This document shows, one piece after another, positions 1 through 7,845 of a stretch of 64,000 nucleotides of DNA. The notes under the pieces were generated by a model, which made no database searches, had not been told where the DNA came from, and worked only from the letters and a program-made list of their open reading frames with translations. The stretch is from Rhodococcus sp. H36-A4. GTDB taxonomy: Bacteria > Actinomycetota > Actinomycetes > Mycobacteriales > Mycobacteriaceae. Numbering within the stretch: position 1 is the stretch's first letter; the number at the start of each line of letters is the position of its first letter. The stretch is taken from contig NZ_JAPVLQ010000002.1 in assembly GCF_027158005.1 (NCBI RefSeq), positions 1 to 64,000 of the forward strand, given 5' to 3'. A program made the position numbers and the translations under genes.

Positions 1-93
1 CCGAAAATCCTCGACCTCCCCGACACCGCGTGGATCAACAAACCAGCAGAAACAACTGACACCGATCAAGAGCACGATTCGATAGCGGCGTAA
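1..93 (+). CDS. 3' end of an unidentified gene (5' end outside window)
   Basis: Frame 1 is open from the window edge to a TAA at 91-93 and gives about 30 residues beginning PKILDLPDTAWINKP and ending DSIAA. I do not recognise the family. The fragment lies outside the tRNA-Ser element in a stretch that otherwise looks decayed, so it may be the tail of a real gene or a remnant. Coding status is uncertain because only 93 bases are visible. Confidence 0.3.
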   Translation, partial: PKILDLPDTAWINKPAETTDTDQEHDSIAA

Positions 94-393
94 CACCCAC
101 TGGACTCATCCACCTTGACAAATTCCGGAATACCAAGAGTGGCGCACACTGCTGCATCACTACTATGACCCGTTCCCTGTAGTCGAACACTACGAACAGG
201 TGGACGGCGCATAGCTCGTGGCAGTCGAATTCTGAAAAACTGACACCTCCATCAGCGCTGGAGTCAACGCCGCTCTGATGATGCTGCGACCGCACAGCGT
301 GCACTAGGCAACCGTCCGGACGCTGCCAGGATTAGGGCGCAGCGTGGTGGGCAAAGGTAGGCAGAGAACGCTGCCACTGTGGGCGGAGCAGAC
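94..393. other. No intact gene; decayed mobile-element-like DNA
   Basis: No convincing complete gene is seen. A short open stretch at 119-214 (EYQEWRTLLHHYYDPF is part of it) reads like a coding fragment without a start. The bases at 361-405 resemble the extreme 3' end of the integrase gene at 11060-11093: both read GAAC, CTG, then AGA, AAAAGGCCCTGACCT, and both encode a C-terminal Lys-Arg-Pro-stop. This suggests that the left flank holds the remnant of an earlier element inserted at the same tRNA. That origin is inference. Confidence 0.35.
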
Positions 394-434
394 AAAAGGC
401 CCTGACCTACACCGACTGGTGAGATCAGGGCCTT
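394..434 (-). terminator. Rho-independent terminator, left copy
   Basis: An 8-bp stem (GGCCCTGA at 398-405 with TCAGGGCC at 425-432) with a 19-nt loop is followed on the minus strand by TTTTG. It sits just downstream of the tRNA-Ser 3' end carried by the left attachment site. A second copy with the same stem but a different loop lies next to the right attachment site. Confidence 0.65.
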
Positions 435-438
435 GGTG

Positions 439-462
439 GCGGAAGCGGAGGGATTTGAACCC
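439..462. other. Left attachment site (attL core)
   Basis: These 24 bases are identical to 11131-11154 and correspond to the 3' end (T-arm and acceptor strand) of the tRNA-Ser gene. Sequence to the right (463 onward) is element DNA; sequence to the left is the original tRNA 3' flank. Integration into the 3' part of a tRNA gene is the usual habit of tyrosine integrases, and an integrase gene ends next to the other copy. Confidence 0.85.
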
Positions 463-521
463 TTTTGCGCCCTGCTGGTCAATGCGGTGAACCACTCTTC
501 ACCAGCGCTTTTAGTGCTTCC
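441..521 (-). other. tRNA-shaped sequence spanning attL
   Basis: Read on the minus strand, 81 nt run from GGAAGCA to CGCTTCC, so the ends pair like a tRNA acceptor stem (six of seven pairs). The 3' part keeps the tRNA-Ser T-loop TTCAAAT. The middle, supplied by the element, has no clear D arm or anticodon arm; it forms instead a hairpin GGTGAA/TTCACC. It is probably not a working tRNA. It may be attP sequence that mimics the tRNA, or a decayed element-borne tRNA. Confidence 0.35.
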
Positions 522-547
522 TTGATCTCCGTGGATCGACCTTCTTC

Positions 548-575
548 GTGGCCAAGTGTGGCCAAAGTGTGGCCA
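548..575 (+). promoter_or_regulatory. Putative integrase arm-type sites, left arm
   Basis: GTGGCCA occurs at 548-554, 558-564 and 569-575, spaced 10 and 11 bp apart, so all three lie on one face of the helix. The same heptamer occurs twice, 11 bp apart, beside the right attachment site. Helically phased direct repeats on both sides of the core are what tyrosine integrases of the lambda type bind with their N-terminal domain. Assignment to the 9951-11093 integrase is inference. Confidence 0.5.
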
Positions 576-581
576 CGCCCA

Positions 582-3500
582 TCACGGCTTGCCGCCGTAT
601 CGCATCATCTGCCGTGTCTGTAGCGAGTTCATCTGCCGCATGACCTCCTTTGTGTCGTGGCCAGTGATCGTGACGTGGTTGATCGAGAAGTCGGGACCGG
701 ATCCACCGGCACCCATAACGGGCCCACCGGGCTCAGCTCCGAGCAACCCCGTCACGTTTGCCAGCGTCTCCCTGCCGCCTGTGAGGTTGTTCACGAGGTT
801 GTACCCGGGGGCCAGCACGCCGCCTGTGTCGAACACAGGGACGTTGGCAGGTCGCCGGAGTGCCTTGTCCATCTCCACGAGCCAGTTCGGCTGACCGGGC
901 GTCACTGGTAGCTGGTTGGCGAGATCCTCCTTCGGGAACGAACTCGGTGCTGCCGGGATTAGCGGAGTCGAGAGAAAGCGCGACTCACCGAGCCCGAACG
1001 GCAGCTGCTCGAGCATGGCGTCGACGGCAACGCTGCTGAGGTCCGAGCCGAGCTTCTTGAGTCGGTCGGCGACGGAGAACAGTTCCGGAGTGGCGGGTGC
1101 ACTTGCCGCGGCTGCTGACGGTGCAGGGTCGCTCGTCGTGGCCGGTGTCGTCGAGCTGTCCGGTGTGGTGGAATCGGCCGGCGCTTCTGCGGCTGTCGGC
1201 TGCGGATTGAGTAGAGCATTCGGCAAGTGGAACTTGTACCCGAACTGAGCGTCGGCCGCACCGGCCGCGCCGTTGTCGATCGCTGAGGCTCCGAGAGCTC
1301 CACCCGACTCTGCGTTGTGTCCGTCGACAGTCGCCGCCATGTGCTCGTCCGACACTCCCACCTGAAAGAGAGTGCCGGAGGGTCCGAGCCCGGATTCCAG
1401 ACCTGCAGTCGACCCCTCGATCAGGCTGTAGGTCGTGTAGAGCCGCTTGGTCGACCCGACGATTCCCATCGCGATCTGCTGCAGCCAGCCGACGAATCCC
1501 GAGCAGTCGAAGTTTGACGGGCCCGTGCCGCCCCAGAGGTACTCGTTACCGGTGACGCCCTGCCCCGCTGTGATCGCGTTCGCAATACCACCGTCTGCGT
1601 ACTTCTCCAGGCGGTAGCCGAACATGTCGGCTATGCGCCCGAGGATTGCCGTAGAACGAGGCCGCTTCGCGGGAGCCAACGGAATGAATCCCTCGCCGCC
1701 CGTTTCCGGTTCGGCCCACTGGACGAGTCGCTTCGCGGGATTGCGGATCTCAGCGTTCCGGGGCAGCGGACCATCGATGCCGCCGTTGGCGCGTTGTGGG
1801 ACCGGGAACGCTTCGGAGAAGGCGGCACCATACGATTTGGTGCCGTCTGCGACCTCGACCGAGAGTCGCGCAATTCGTTTCTTGTTGGCGATGGCGTCGA
1901 GGAGCGTGTCAGCTTCCGAAGCGCCAGTGAGTCCTACGTTGGTCTTGATCTCTCCGGGGAATAGACGATAGGTGTCGGCGAGCTTCTGAGCTTCGGCCAG
2001 TGGGATGCCTGCAGCGACCGCCTGGTCGATGAAGCTGTCGCGCACCCGTTGCCCGGCCGCTTCGATCGCGTTTGCGGTGTCAGCGGCCGATAGGCCCTGC
2101 TCCACTGCAGACTGTGCTGCCGAAGCGCCAGCCTGGTCGAAGGCCGACTGCACGCCCTTCATCGAGTCGTAGAGTCGCGAACCCGCCGCCGTGCCCGTGT
2201 CGATCTCACCCGAAGCGTTGATGACCGAAGCGCCAGCGGTAGTAGCCGCCTCACTGAATGCCCGTAACTTGTCGTTGACCTGCTGTTGCGCGTCCTGCAC
2301 TGACATCTGATCGCCACGAAGACGTGACATAGCCGAAGTCAGCGAATCGACACCCGTCGCCGCTCCGACACCACCCTCGGCGATAGCTCCGAATGCATCC
2401 TTGAGCTGAGAGGCCGACGTCTGCGACTGCACGAACTCGTCGCGGATCTGCTGGTATTTGTCGACAACAATCTGACCGGATTCGCCTGTGCTCATCAGCT
2501 GCGTCTTGAGGTCGCTCCACTGCGCCGCCGACCCGGTGACACCATCCGTGAGATCTCGCTGCGACAGATTCAGGCTTTCGAATGCTGCCTGCGCTTCCTC
2601 GGCGTCACGGCCGATGTCGCCGAGATCCATGATGTCACCGAGCTTGGTGCCCTCCCCAAAGCTGAACGAGTCCTGGAACGATGCCGTGATCCGGTCCCAA
2701 GCGTTGGGGATGCGTTCGGATGCGGCCTCGAGGTCGGCATCGATCTGTTCCAGCTGACCGGACACCAGGGACTTGACCCCGGAATCGGTGTCACCGCCCG
2801 AGGAGCTGAATGCGTCGTCGAGACTGCCACGAAACTCGATCATCGAGTTCGCCCAGTTGGCTGCCGAGTTGCGGTTCGCTTCGAGTCCTTCGTTCATCTT
2901 GTCCGAGGAGGACTTGAAGGCAATAACCGCGCCGATCGCTGCTGCGATACCGATCATGAAGCCGCCACCGCCACCGAGGAAGCTTGCGACCCGACCGGCT
3001 CCGGTTCGAAGTGCCCCCATGCCCGCCGCGCCGACTCCGGCTGCGCCTGCACCCAACGTGGCGACACCGGCTGCCGCGTTCCGCATACCTCCGACCAGCA
3101 GACCCGAATTGGCCGCAGCGAGCCGCTGAGCGGCAGCAAACCGTGCGAGCGCCGAGGTCTCAGTATTCGTCGCTGCTGCATGGGCGGTAGCGGCCACAGT
3201 CCGCGCGCGAGTCGCGACAGCGCTCTGAACACGCGAGGCGATCGAGGCCCGCTCAGCCGCAACAGAGCCGCCGTTGGCGACAATGTCCGATCGCAGTGCT
3301 GCAGTGTGCGCGATCAGGGCCTGCGTGAGCTGACGCTGCACAAGCATCTGTGCGGGCATCAGGATCGTGCGGGCGATGATCGCAATCTGATACGCCTCGT
3401 CGATTACCTTCGCAGCAACCATGGCGGCGGCAAGCGTAATCAGCAGTGGCGCAACAATTTCCGTATTTTCGGCGAGGAACCCCATCGCATCACCGAGTAC

Positions 3501-4859
3501 TGAAATGCCCGCTGCCGCGACCGTCGTCGAGTCACCCGCGAGGCCGAGAATCGACGTACCCGCGACCGCGACCGCCGCACCGACTTGCTGGAACGTGTCG
3601 ATGATCGACGCGCCCGCATCCCTGGTGGAATTGATCGATTCGGTTGCCGGACCTCCCGCCGCCGCGATGCCGCTGAGCGCACTGGAGAACTTCTCCGAGC
3701 TCGGGTCCTTGAACGCACCCATCAGCTCGATCGCGCCGTCCCGGATACGGAACAGGGTGTCGACGACTTTCGAATCCTCTTCGAGCCCGAAGGTCATCTT
3801 CGCGCCCTTGAAGTCCCCGTTCACCAAAATCGCGTAGACGCCCTGTAGACCATCGGTGAGCTGACGCGCCTTAACGGCTGCCCGCTCGAAGGCGCTTCCA
3901 TTGCCCTCGATCGACGCGCCACTGGTTGCGAATGCGGACCCGACCTTAGTCATGGTGTCCGCGACGTTCTGCGCAATCGGGGTGACTTTGGTGGTGAGCG
4001 TGTCCGTGAAGGAGGTCAGCTTGTTGATGCCGGTCGTTGCCATCGGCAGGAACGGAGCGAGGATCGCAGCACCGAGGCGGTCGCCAGCGGATTTGAGCCC
4101 ACCGGTGGCGCCCGACAGGGTTGTGCGGAGTCCGGCCATCGTGCCCGCGTAGGCAGCGGTAGCGCCCGCTGCGCCGTCTGACCCTTCGACAATGCCCTTC
4201 GAGAGCATGTCCATCGCCTCGGCTGCCGGTACGGCACCCTTGGAGATCATCTTCGACATCTCGGCCGTCGTGACACCGAAGCCGTTGGCGAGGATCTGCA
4301 AGGCGGGAACGCCGGCGTAGGCGATGGTGTTCACCTGGTCGAGTGAGACCTTGCCGGTAGCGGCCATTTTGCCGAAGGCGTCCGTGATCGACGAAACACC
4401 TTCGGCACCCTTGCCCGATGCGGCTGCAGCTTCACCGATTGCAGTGAGGTAGCCCGGAACCTTCTCCGCTCCGACGCCCATTGCAACGAGGTTCTTCCCA
4501 GCGGTGGCGAAGTCCTCGAGCGCGAAGGGTGTGCCCTGGACGGTCTTCTTGATCTCGCCGAGCAGTGCGCCAGCCTTGCCCGCATCGCCCATGATGGTGG
4601 TGAGCGATGCGGTCGCGTCCTGGATGGTCGTCAGCCGGTCGAGGCCACCCTTGAGGATCGACCCACCAAAGAGCACCGTTCCGATGCCGCCAGCGATACC
4701 GACAGCCTTCGTGAGGCCACCGAGTAGACCGACGCCCATGCGGCCACCGGACGCGGCTGCGCCGCCCTCTGCGCCCGCGAGAGCCTTAGTGACGCCGGGT
4801 GCAATCTTGCTCGTTTCGGGCAAGATGCTTATGTAGGCAGTTCCGAGTTCAATTGCCAC
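582..4859 (-). CDS. Phage tail tape measure protein with NlpC/P60-like domain
   Basis: This 1425-residue protein has the profile of a tape measure protein: a conserved N-terminal region (MAIELGTAYISILPETSK), long Ala/Gly-rich helical stretches, and hydrophobic segments around the middle (for example FMIGIAAAIGAVIAF). Near residues 1105-1220 lies a peptidase-like domain with WGGTGPSNFDCSGF; Cys1119 is the expected nucleophile, and a downstream EHMAATVDGH could supply the histidine. Such domains in actinophage tape measures are thought to open the cell wall during DNA entry. The start is GTG and no strong ribosome site precedes it. It is the last gene before attL, and the usual tail-tube and chaperone genes upstream are missing. 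Confidence 0.85.
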   Translation of the reverse strand: MAIELGTAYISILPETSKIAPGVTKALAGAEGGAAASGGRMGVGLLGGLTKAVGIAGGIGTVLFGGSILKGGLDRLTTIQDATASLTTIMGDAGKAGALLGEIKKTVQGTPFALEDFATAGKNLVAMGVGAEKVPGYLTAIGEAAAASGKGAEGVSSITDAFGKMAATGKVSLDQVNTIAYAGVPALQILANGFGVTTAEMSKMISKGAVPAAEAMDMLSKGIVEGSDGAAGATAAYAGTMAGLRTTLSGATGGLKSAGDRLGAAILAPFLPMATTGINKLTSFTDTLTTKVTPIAQNVADTMTKVGSAFATSGASIEGNGSAFERAAVKARQLTDGLQGVYAILVNGDFKGAKMTFGLEEDSKVVDTLFRIRDGAIELMGAFKDPSSEKFSSALSGIAAAGGPATESINSTRDAGASIIDTFQQVGAAVAVAGTSILGLAGDSTTVAAAGISVLGDAMGFLAENTEIVAPLLITLAAAMVAAKVIDEAYQIAIIARTILMPAQMLVQRQLTQALIAHTAALRSDIVANGGSVAAERASIASRVQSAVATRARTVAATAHAAATNTETSALARFAAAQRLAAANSGLLVGGMRNAAAGVATLGAGAAGVGAAGMGALRTGAGRVASFLGGGGGFMIGIAAAIGAVIAFKSSSDKMNEGLEANRNSAANWANSMIEFRGSLDDAFSSSGGDTDSGVKSLVSGQLEQIDADLEAASERIPNAWDRITASFQDSFSFGEGTKLGDIMDLGDIGRDAEEAQAAFESLNLSQRDLTDGVTGSAAQWSDLKTQLMSTGESGQIVVDKYQQIRDEFVQSQTSASQLKDAFGAIAEGGVGAATGVDSLTSAMSRLRGDQMSVQDAQQQVNDKLRAFSEAATTAGASVINASGEIDTGTAAGSRLYDSMKGVQSAFDQAGASAAQSAVEQGLSAADTANAIEAAGQRVRDSFIDQAVAAGIPLAEAQKLADTYRLFPGEIKTNVGLTGASEADTLLDAIANKKRIARLSVEVADGTKSYGAAFSEAFPVPQRANGGIDGPLPRNAEIRNPAKRLVQWAEPETGGEGFIPLAPAKRPRSTAILGRIADMFGYRLEKYADGGIANAITAGQGVTGNEYLWGGTGPSNFDCSGFVGWLQQIAMGIVGSTKRLYTTYSLIEGSTAGLESGLGPSGTLFQVGVSDEHMAATVDGHNAESGGALGASAIDNGAAGAADAQFGYKFHLPNALLNPQPTAAEAPADSTTPDSSTTPATTSDPAPSAAAASAPATPELFSVADRLKKLGSDLSSVAVDAMLEQLPFGLGESRFLSTPLIPAAPSSFPKEDLANQLPVTPGQPNWLVEMDKALRRPANVPVFDTGGVLAPGYNLVNNLTGGRETLANVTGLLGAEPGGPVMGAGGSGPDFSINHVTITGHDTKEVMRQMNSLQTRQMMRYGGKP

Positions 4860-4866
4860 AGTGAGA

Positions 4867-4959
4867 CTTTCAGGCTCGTTCGCAGCGGCCCTGAAAGATT
4901 GAGGGTGGATCGGGTCGGCAGTCTCAGCGCCCTAGGAGGCGAACGGCTGAGACTGCCGA
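4867..4959 (-). terminator. Two stem-loops between capsid and tape measure genes
   Basis: The 103-bp gap between the genes is almost filled by two perfect inverted repeats. One has 14-bp arms at 4915-4928 and 4946-4959 with a 17-nt loop. The other has 8-bp arms (CTTTCAGG/CCTGAAAG) at 4867-4874 and 4890-4897, ending 8 nt before the tape measure start. Neither has a clear U-tract on the minus strand. They could end the capsid transcript or control entry into the tape measure gene. Confidence 0.55.
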
Positions 4960-4962
4960 GGA

Positions 4963-6141
4963 CTATGCCGCCTGAGTGGCGATCTTGACGGTGCCGAGCG
5001 GCTGCTGAACTTCGAGCTCGAAACGGCCCTCGCAGCGTGCCCGCAACTGGTTCTTGGCGAAGTCGTCGGCGTAGTTCTCCGACCACTTCAGCTCGACGCC
5101 CTGCGTGTCGGTGACGATCCGCAGTGTCGACGTGTCGAGCAGCACGCCCGCCTTGGCAGCGAGAGCCGTCGACAGTGAGACCGGCACGCCCCAGAGCTTC
5201 TGCGTCGCCCGATCAACCGGCAGTCCGCGGTAGTCGACGGCGGCGGCGGTAGTCGAGGACAGTTCGAGTGACTCCCAGTCCGAGGGCGAGAGCACGAACA
5301 CCGAGGGCGACTTGCCGATGATCTCCAACTTGGTGATGGCCTGGCGCGCCGTGGTGAGCAGGTTTGTAGCGAATGCCTGAGTCTGGACGCCCGAGACGTT
5401 GTTCAGACCGCGCAGTGCAGGGGCTGTGCCACTGCCGTTGAGTACCTGGTTCTCGACTGCGACCCGGAGGCCGTAGAGCAGCTCGTTCTCGATCCACGAC
5501 GTCAGCGAGTTCACATCTTCGAGCAGGTACTTGTCGATCGGCTCGGACATGTGCGCGATGACGTGCAGCGCTCCGTCAGCCTTGTCCCAGGTGTACAGCG
5601 ACGTCGGCTTCACCGCTCCGACTGCGACCGGTGCGGCGTTGTTCGTCCGCACGGTCTGCTTGAGATACGACCATGAGGGTGCCGACTCGGTGGCGCTGGG
5701 GATGACCTCGAGGAAGGTCTGCAGCGCACGCGGTAGGTCGACAGGAGACTGCGAGAGCAACGGAATCTGAGTGAGGCTGACACCGACCGGAGCGACCGCT
5801 TTACGGCCGTTCTCCTCGCGCAGCATTGTTCCGGCGATCGACCGAGCCAGACCCTTGACGGCCGGTCCGGTGATGCCGAGGAACTTCGATCCGGTGGAGT
5901 GATTTCGGTCGTCCGGTCCGAGTGGCCCACCGAGCGATTTCAGCGTCTCGATTTCAGCTTCGTTTTCTTTCGCAGCCTTGAGTTGGTCGAGCAGTTCACG
6001 GCCCTTGGTCATCTCAGCATCGAACCTGCCGCGCTCGTCGGTGTTCATTTCTCGGTCTTCACCAGTCGCCTTTTCGGCGATCGCACGGGCCGATTTGACG
6101 ACGTCGACCGCCTCTTCCTGGAGCTGTTTGATTCGAAACAT
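4963..6141 (-). CDS. HK97-family major capsid protein
   Basis: The 392-residue protein starts MFRIKQLQEEAVDVVKSARA, a helical N-terminal scaffold (delta) region rich in Glu and Lys up to about residue 85. The HK97 capsid fold follows: a PLLSQSPVDLPRALQTFL segment, ALRGLNN, then VFVLSPSDWESLELSSTT, and a DDFAKNQLRARCEGRFELEVQQP tail, typical of phage_capsid family proteins. ATG at 6141 is preferred because GGAGG lies 6 nt upstream; the frame is open to a GTG at 6237 but lacks such a site. HK97 capsid proteins are normally cut by a maturation protease, and no protease gene is present in this element. Confidence 0.85.
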   Translation of the reverse strand: MFRIKQLQEEAVDVVKSARAIAEKATGEDREMNTDERGRFDAEMTKGRELLDQLKAAKENEAEIETLKSLGGPLGPDDRNHSTGSKFLGITGPAVKGLARSIAGTMLREENGRKAVAPVGVSLTQIPLLSQSPVDLPRALQTFLEVIPSATESAPSWSYLKQTVRTNNAAPVAVGAVKPTSLYTWDKADGALHVIAHMSEPIDKYLLEDVNSLTSWIENELLYGLRVAVENQVLNGSGTAPALRGLNNVSGVQTQAFATNLLTTARQAITKLEIIGKSPSVFVLSPSDWESLELSSTTAAAVDYRGLPVDRATQKLWGVPVSLSTALAAKAGVLLDTSTLRIVTDTQGVELKWSENYADDFAKNQLRARCEGRFELEVQQPLGTVKIATQAA

Positions 6142-6225
6142 TGTGCCTCCGTAGGCAAATGGGGGTGCATCGAGGCACCGCGAAAGTGGGGGTGTGGGAT
6201 TGCCAGTGAGCGGGCGGATTGAAGG

Positions 6226-6350
6226 CTGGTTCCTCACGCACTTGGCCCGCTAAGGCTCCTCATGCACTTGACCGGCTGTGACCGATGGCTCGAACTGCGC
6301 TATCTCCGATGAAGTCTCGATCTCGTGACTTGGCCCGAAGGCTCCTCATC
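6226..6350 (-). repeat. Three imperfect direct repeats upstream of the capsid gene
   Basis: The motif AAGGCTCCTCATGCACTTG-like recurs near 6223-6247, 6252-6270 and 6339-6350; CACTTGGCCCG or GACTTGGCCCG also occurs beside two of them. On the minus strand each copy reads ATGAGGAGCCTT or GTGAGGAACC, that is, a possible start codon with a purine-rich stretch. In two copies it opens only very short frames. The function is unknown; a regulatory leader for the capsid gene is possible. Confidence 0.35.
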
Positions 6351-6380
6351 GCTTACTTCGAGATCGACCCTACCGCACGA

Positions 6381-6524
6381 TCAGTGCCAGATTCGAGAAT
6401 CCCAGTCGTCGGCGTTTTCGGCCGGCACTTCGACCAGCTTCGGGCGCTCCGGTGGCCAGCCCTGTTCCGGCTCGATAGGTACGGACTTCATGGGCACCGC
6501 TTCCGGCTCCTGGTCGTCGCTCAC
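6381..6524 (-). CDS. Small hypothetical element protein (47 aa)
   Basis: The GTG start overlaps the TGA of the upstream gene in the sequence GTGA, which indicates translational coupling. The product starts VSDDQEPEAVPMKSV and ends DDWDSRIWH; it is acidic and proline-rich with several tryptophans and no recognisable domain. It is too short for standard ORF cut-offs, but the coupled start, gene-like composition and place in the minus-strand operon support it. Function unknown. Confidence 0.5.
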   Translation of the reverse strand: MSDDQEPEAVPMKSVPIEPEQGWPPERPKLVEVPAENADDWDSRIWH

Positions 6525-6775
6525 GAGAGAAATCCGGTCTGTTCGCCGAGGATGACTCGATCCATGAGCTTGTGCGTGGCATCTTCGCCGAAGGACTGCA
6601 CCAGCGTTTCGCCCAGGCCCTCAGCGAGCGCCCCAATCAGAAGATCGACCTCGCGTGCCTCGTTCGCCTCCAGTAGTGAGCGGTTGAGCTGGCCCAGGTC
6701 GTTGTCGAGAAACGCGAGCACTGCACGCGCTGCCCTGGATCGATCGATCGGCCGAATCTTGCGTTCTGCGGTCAT
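6521..6775 (-). CDS. Hypothetical element protein (84 aa)
   Basis: The product starts MTAERKIRPIDRSRAARAVL and is mostly predicted helix, with the segment LAFLDNDLGQLNRSLLEANE followed by an acidic, amphipathic C-terminal half. The ATG at 6775 has an excellent ribosome site (CAGGAG, 5 nt upstream); the frame is open further upstream but that part has shadow-like composition. Its stop codon overlaps the start of the next small gene. I recognise no family; it is probably an accessory protein of the element. Confidence 0.65.
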   Translation of the reverse strand: MTAERKIRPIDRSRAARAVLAFLDNDLGQLNRSLLEANEAREVDLLIGALAEGLGETLVQSFGEDATHKLMDRVILGEQTGFLS

Positions 6776-6884
6776 TTTGGCTCCTGTTTGGATGTTCACA
6801 TTGCGGTGTACATGTGTACTTCGAGCGCTGGGTGAGAAAACATTCCCTGCCGCGGAGGAGATCTTTCGTCGCGAGTCGCAGCGA

Positions 6885-7067
6885 TCACGACGCCCTATCC
6901 CCCGAGTCGTACACGTCGGCTGTCTTGCGTAGGTGTGGGCGACACTGCAGGCACGGAATGGGTCGTCCGTCGAGGTCGTAACCGAGCCAGCCTTTGCGGC
7001 AGCGTGGGTCGTGTGGACGGTCGTCGCGGCTCTGTTCTTCGATCTCTTCACCAAACCGATTGATCAT
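6885..7067 (-). CDS. Small Cys-rich, zinc-ribbon-like protein (60 aa)
   Basis: The product starts MINRFGEEIEEQSRDDR and carries Cys and His residues in the pattern HDPRCRKGW then CLQCRPH, which could bind one zinc ion. Similar tiny zinc-finger proteins are common next to excisionase and replication genes in actinobacterial phages and plasmids. The ATG at 7067 follows a GAGAAG ribosome site; an upstream in-frame start at 7118 is less likely. Function unknown. Confidence 0.55.
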   Translation of the reverse strand: MINRFGEEIEEQSRDDRPHDPRCRKGWLGYDLDGRPIPCLQCRPHLRKTADVYDSGDRAS

Positions 7068-7167
7068 AATTTTTCTTCTCTCACTCGCGTGCACGTCGGT
7101 GGTTGAGTTCGAACGCAACCACTCAGGATCTATTTCCAGGTTCTATTTCCAGGTTCATTAAGGATGG

Positions 7168-7336
7168 GGTGACACTGGTGTCATGTAGACCGGGCTCAAA
7201 TGTCACTTGGACTTGCGCAAATGTCATGTAGACATTGCGCAAATGTCACCTAGACTTCGGCCTGGTCCATCAGTCCAGGTGACGCTGGTGTCATGTAGAG
7301 ATCGGAAGTCTGAGTGACACTGGTGTCAGGTGAACT
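7168..7336. repeat. Iteron-like repeat cluster, possible replication origin
   Basis: The motif TGTCANNTNGAC (mostly TGTCATGTAGAC) begins at 7179, 7201, 7222 and 7244, a strict 21-22-bp spacing equal to two helical turns, and again at 7289 and 7324 in weaker forms. Between copies runs TTGCGCAAA. Three copies of a near-palindrome GTGACACTGGTGTCA overlap the cluster at about 7170, 7280 and 7314. It covers the 3' end and downstream flank of the HTH gene, the usual arrangement of an iteron origin or an autoregulatory operator. Confidence 0.55.
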
Positions 7337-7675
7337 TCCCTCGTAGGGATGACTGTTCGGGTCCAGCCACATCTGCTCAAGCACATCAGTTGGAAGCGAG
7401 AGCCGATACTCGTCCGCTTGATTCCTCCATCGGTTGCCCTGCTTCTCGCGCACGATCCACCCGTTCTCTCGAAGCCACTTCATGCCACGCATCACGGTCC
7501 GCTCGGTGACCTCCATCTCGCGCGCGAGACGAGCGATACTTGGGTGGATGTTCGTTCCCGTCTTGGACGATCCGAATGTGGCCAATGTAAGTGCGAGGAA
7601 CTTGGCGCTGCCAGGCATTCGACAGCGCTTGACGCAGCTCTCCCACTCAAAGCGGAACGGTGGGTCGGCACTCAT
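7250..7675 (-). CDS. Winged-helix DNA-binding protein, replication-initiator-like
   Basis: The 141-residue product has a helix-turn-helix of the HTH_36/replication-protein type: SAKFLALTLATFGSSKTGTNIHPSIARLAREMEVTERTVMRGMKWLRENGWIV covers about residues 23-75. That segment fits the pattern of Rep-like proteins in actinobacterial integrative elements. The C-terminal tail is low-complexity (SVTQTSDLYMTPASPG) because it is encoded by the iteron-like repeats. The ATG overlaps the TGA of the upstream small gene (ATGA), so translation is probably coupled. It may bind the repeats beneath its own 3' end, either to start replication of the excised form or to regulate itself. Confidence 0.6.
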   Translation of the reverse strand: MSADPPFRFEWESCVKRCRMPGSAKFLALTLATFGSSKTGTNIHPSIARLAREMEVTERTVMRGMKWLRENGWIVREKQGNRWRNQADEYRLSLPTDVLEQMWLDPNSHPYEGSSPDTSVTQTSDLYMTPASPGLMDQAEV

Positions 7676-7845
7676 CGCTTCTCGGCTACCTCACCGAGCA
7701 CCGTCGCGACAGCGTCAACCAGATCCACCGCTTCACCGATTTCGAGTGACAGCGTGGCGCCACGTCCGTAACGAATGCGCACCCGGTCACCCTCGGCCGT
7801 CACGGTCACCGGCTCGTCGGTCATCTCATCGATCGTCGCGAACAT
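7672..7845 (-). CDS. Small hypothetical element protein (57 aa)
   Basis: The product starts MFATIDEMTDEPVTVTAEGD and continues with a strand-rich stretch RVRIRYGRGATLSLE followed by a helix. It is tightly packed: its ATG shares one base with the stop of the recombinase gene upstream and its TGA overlaps the next ATG. These junctions, plus good coding composition, make it credible although it is shorter than usual ORF cut-offs. No family recognised. Confidence 0.6.
   Translation of the reverse strand: MFATIDEMTDEPVTVTAEGDRVRIRYGRGATLSLEIGEAVDLVDAVATVLGEVAEKR

Noticed and set aside
441..521. A functional second tRNA-Ser at the left junction
   Set aside because: Acceptor ends and T-loop are present, but no D arm or anticodon arm can be drawn; it is kept only as a tRNA-like sequence.
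6285..6932. A 215-codon plus-strand open frame in the element
   Set aside because: It is antisense to the small genes at 6381-6775 that have good ribosome sites and coupled starts.
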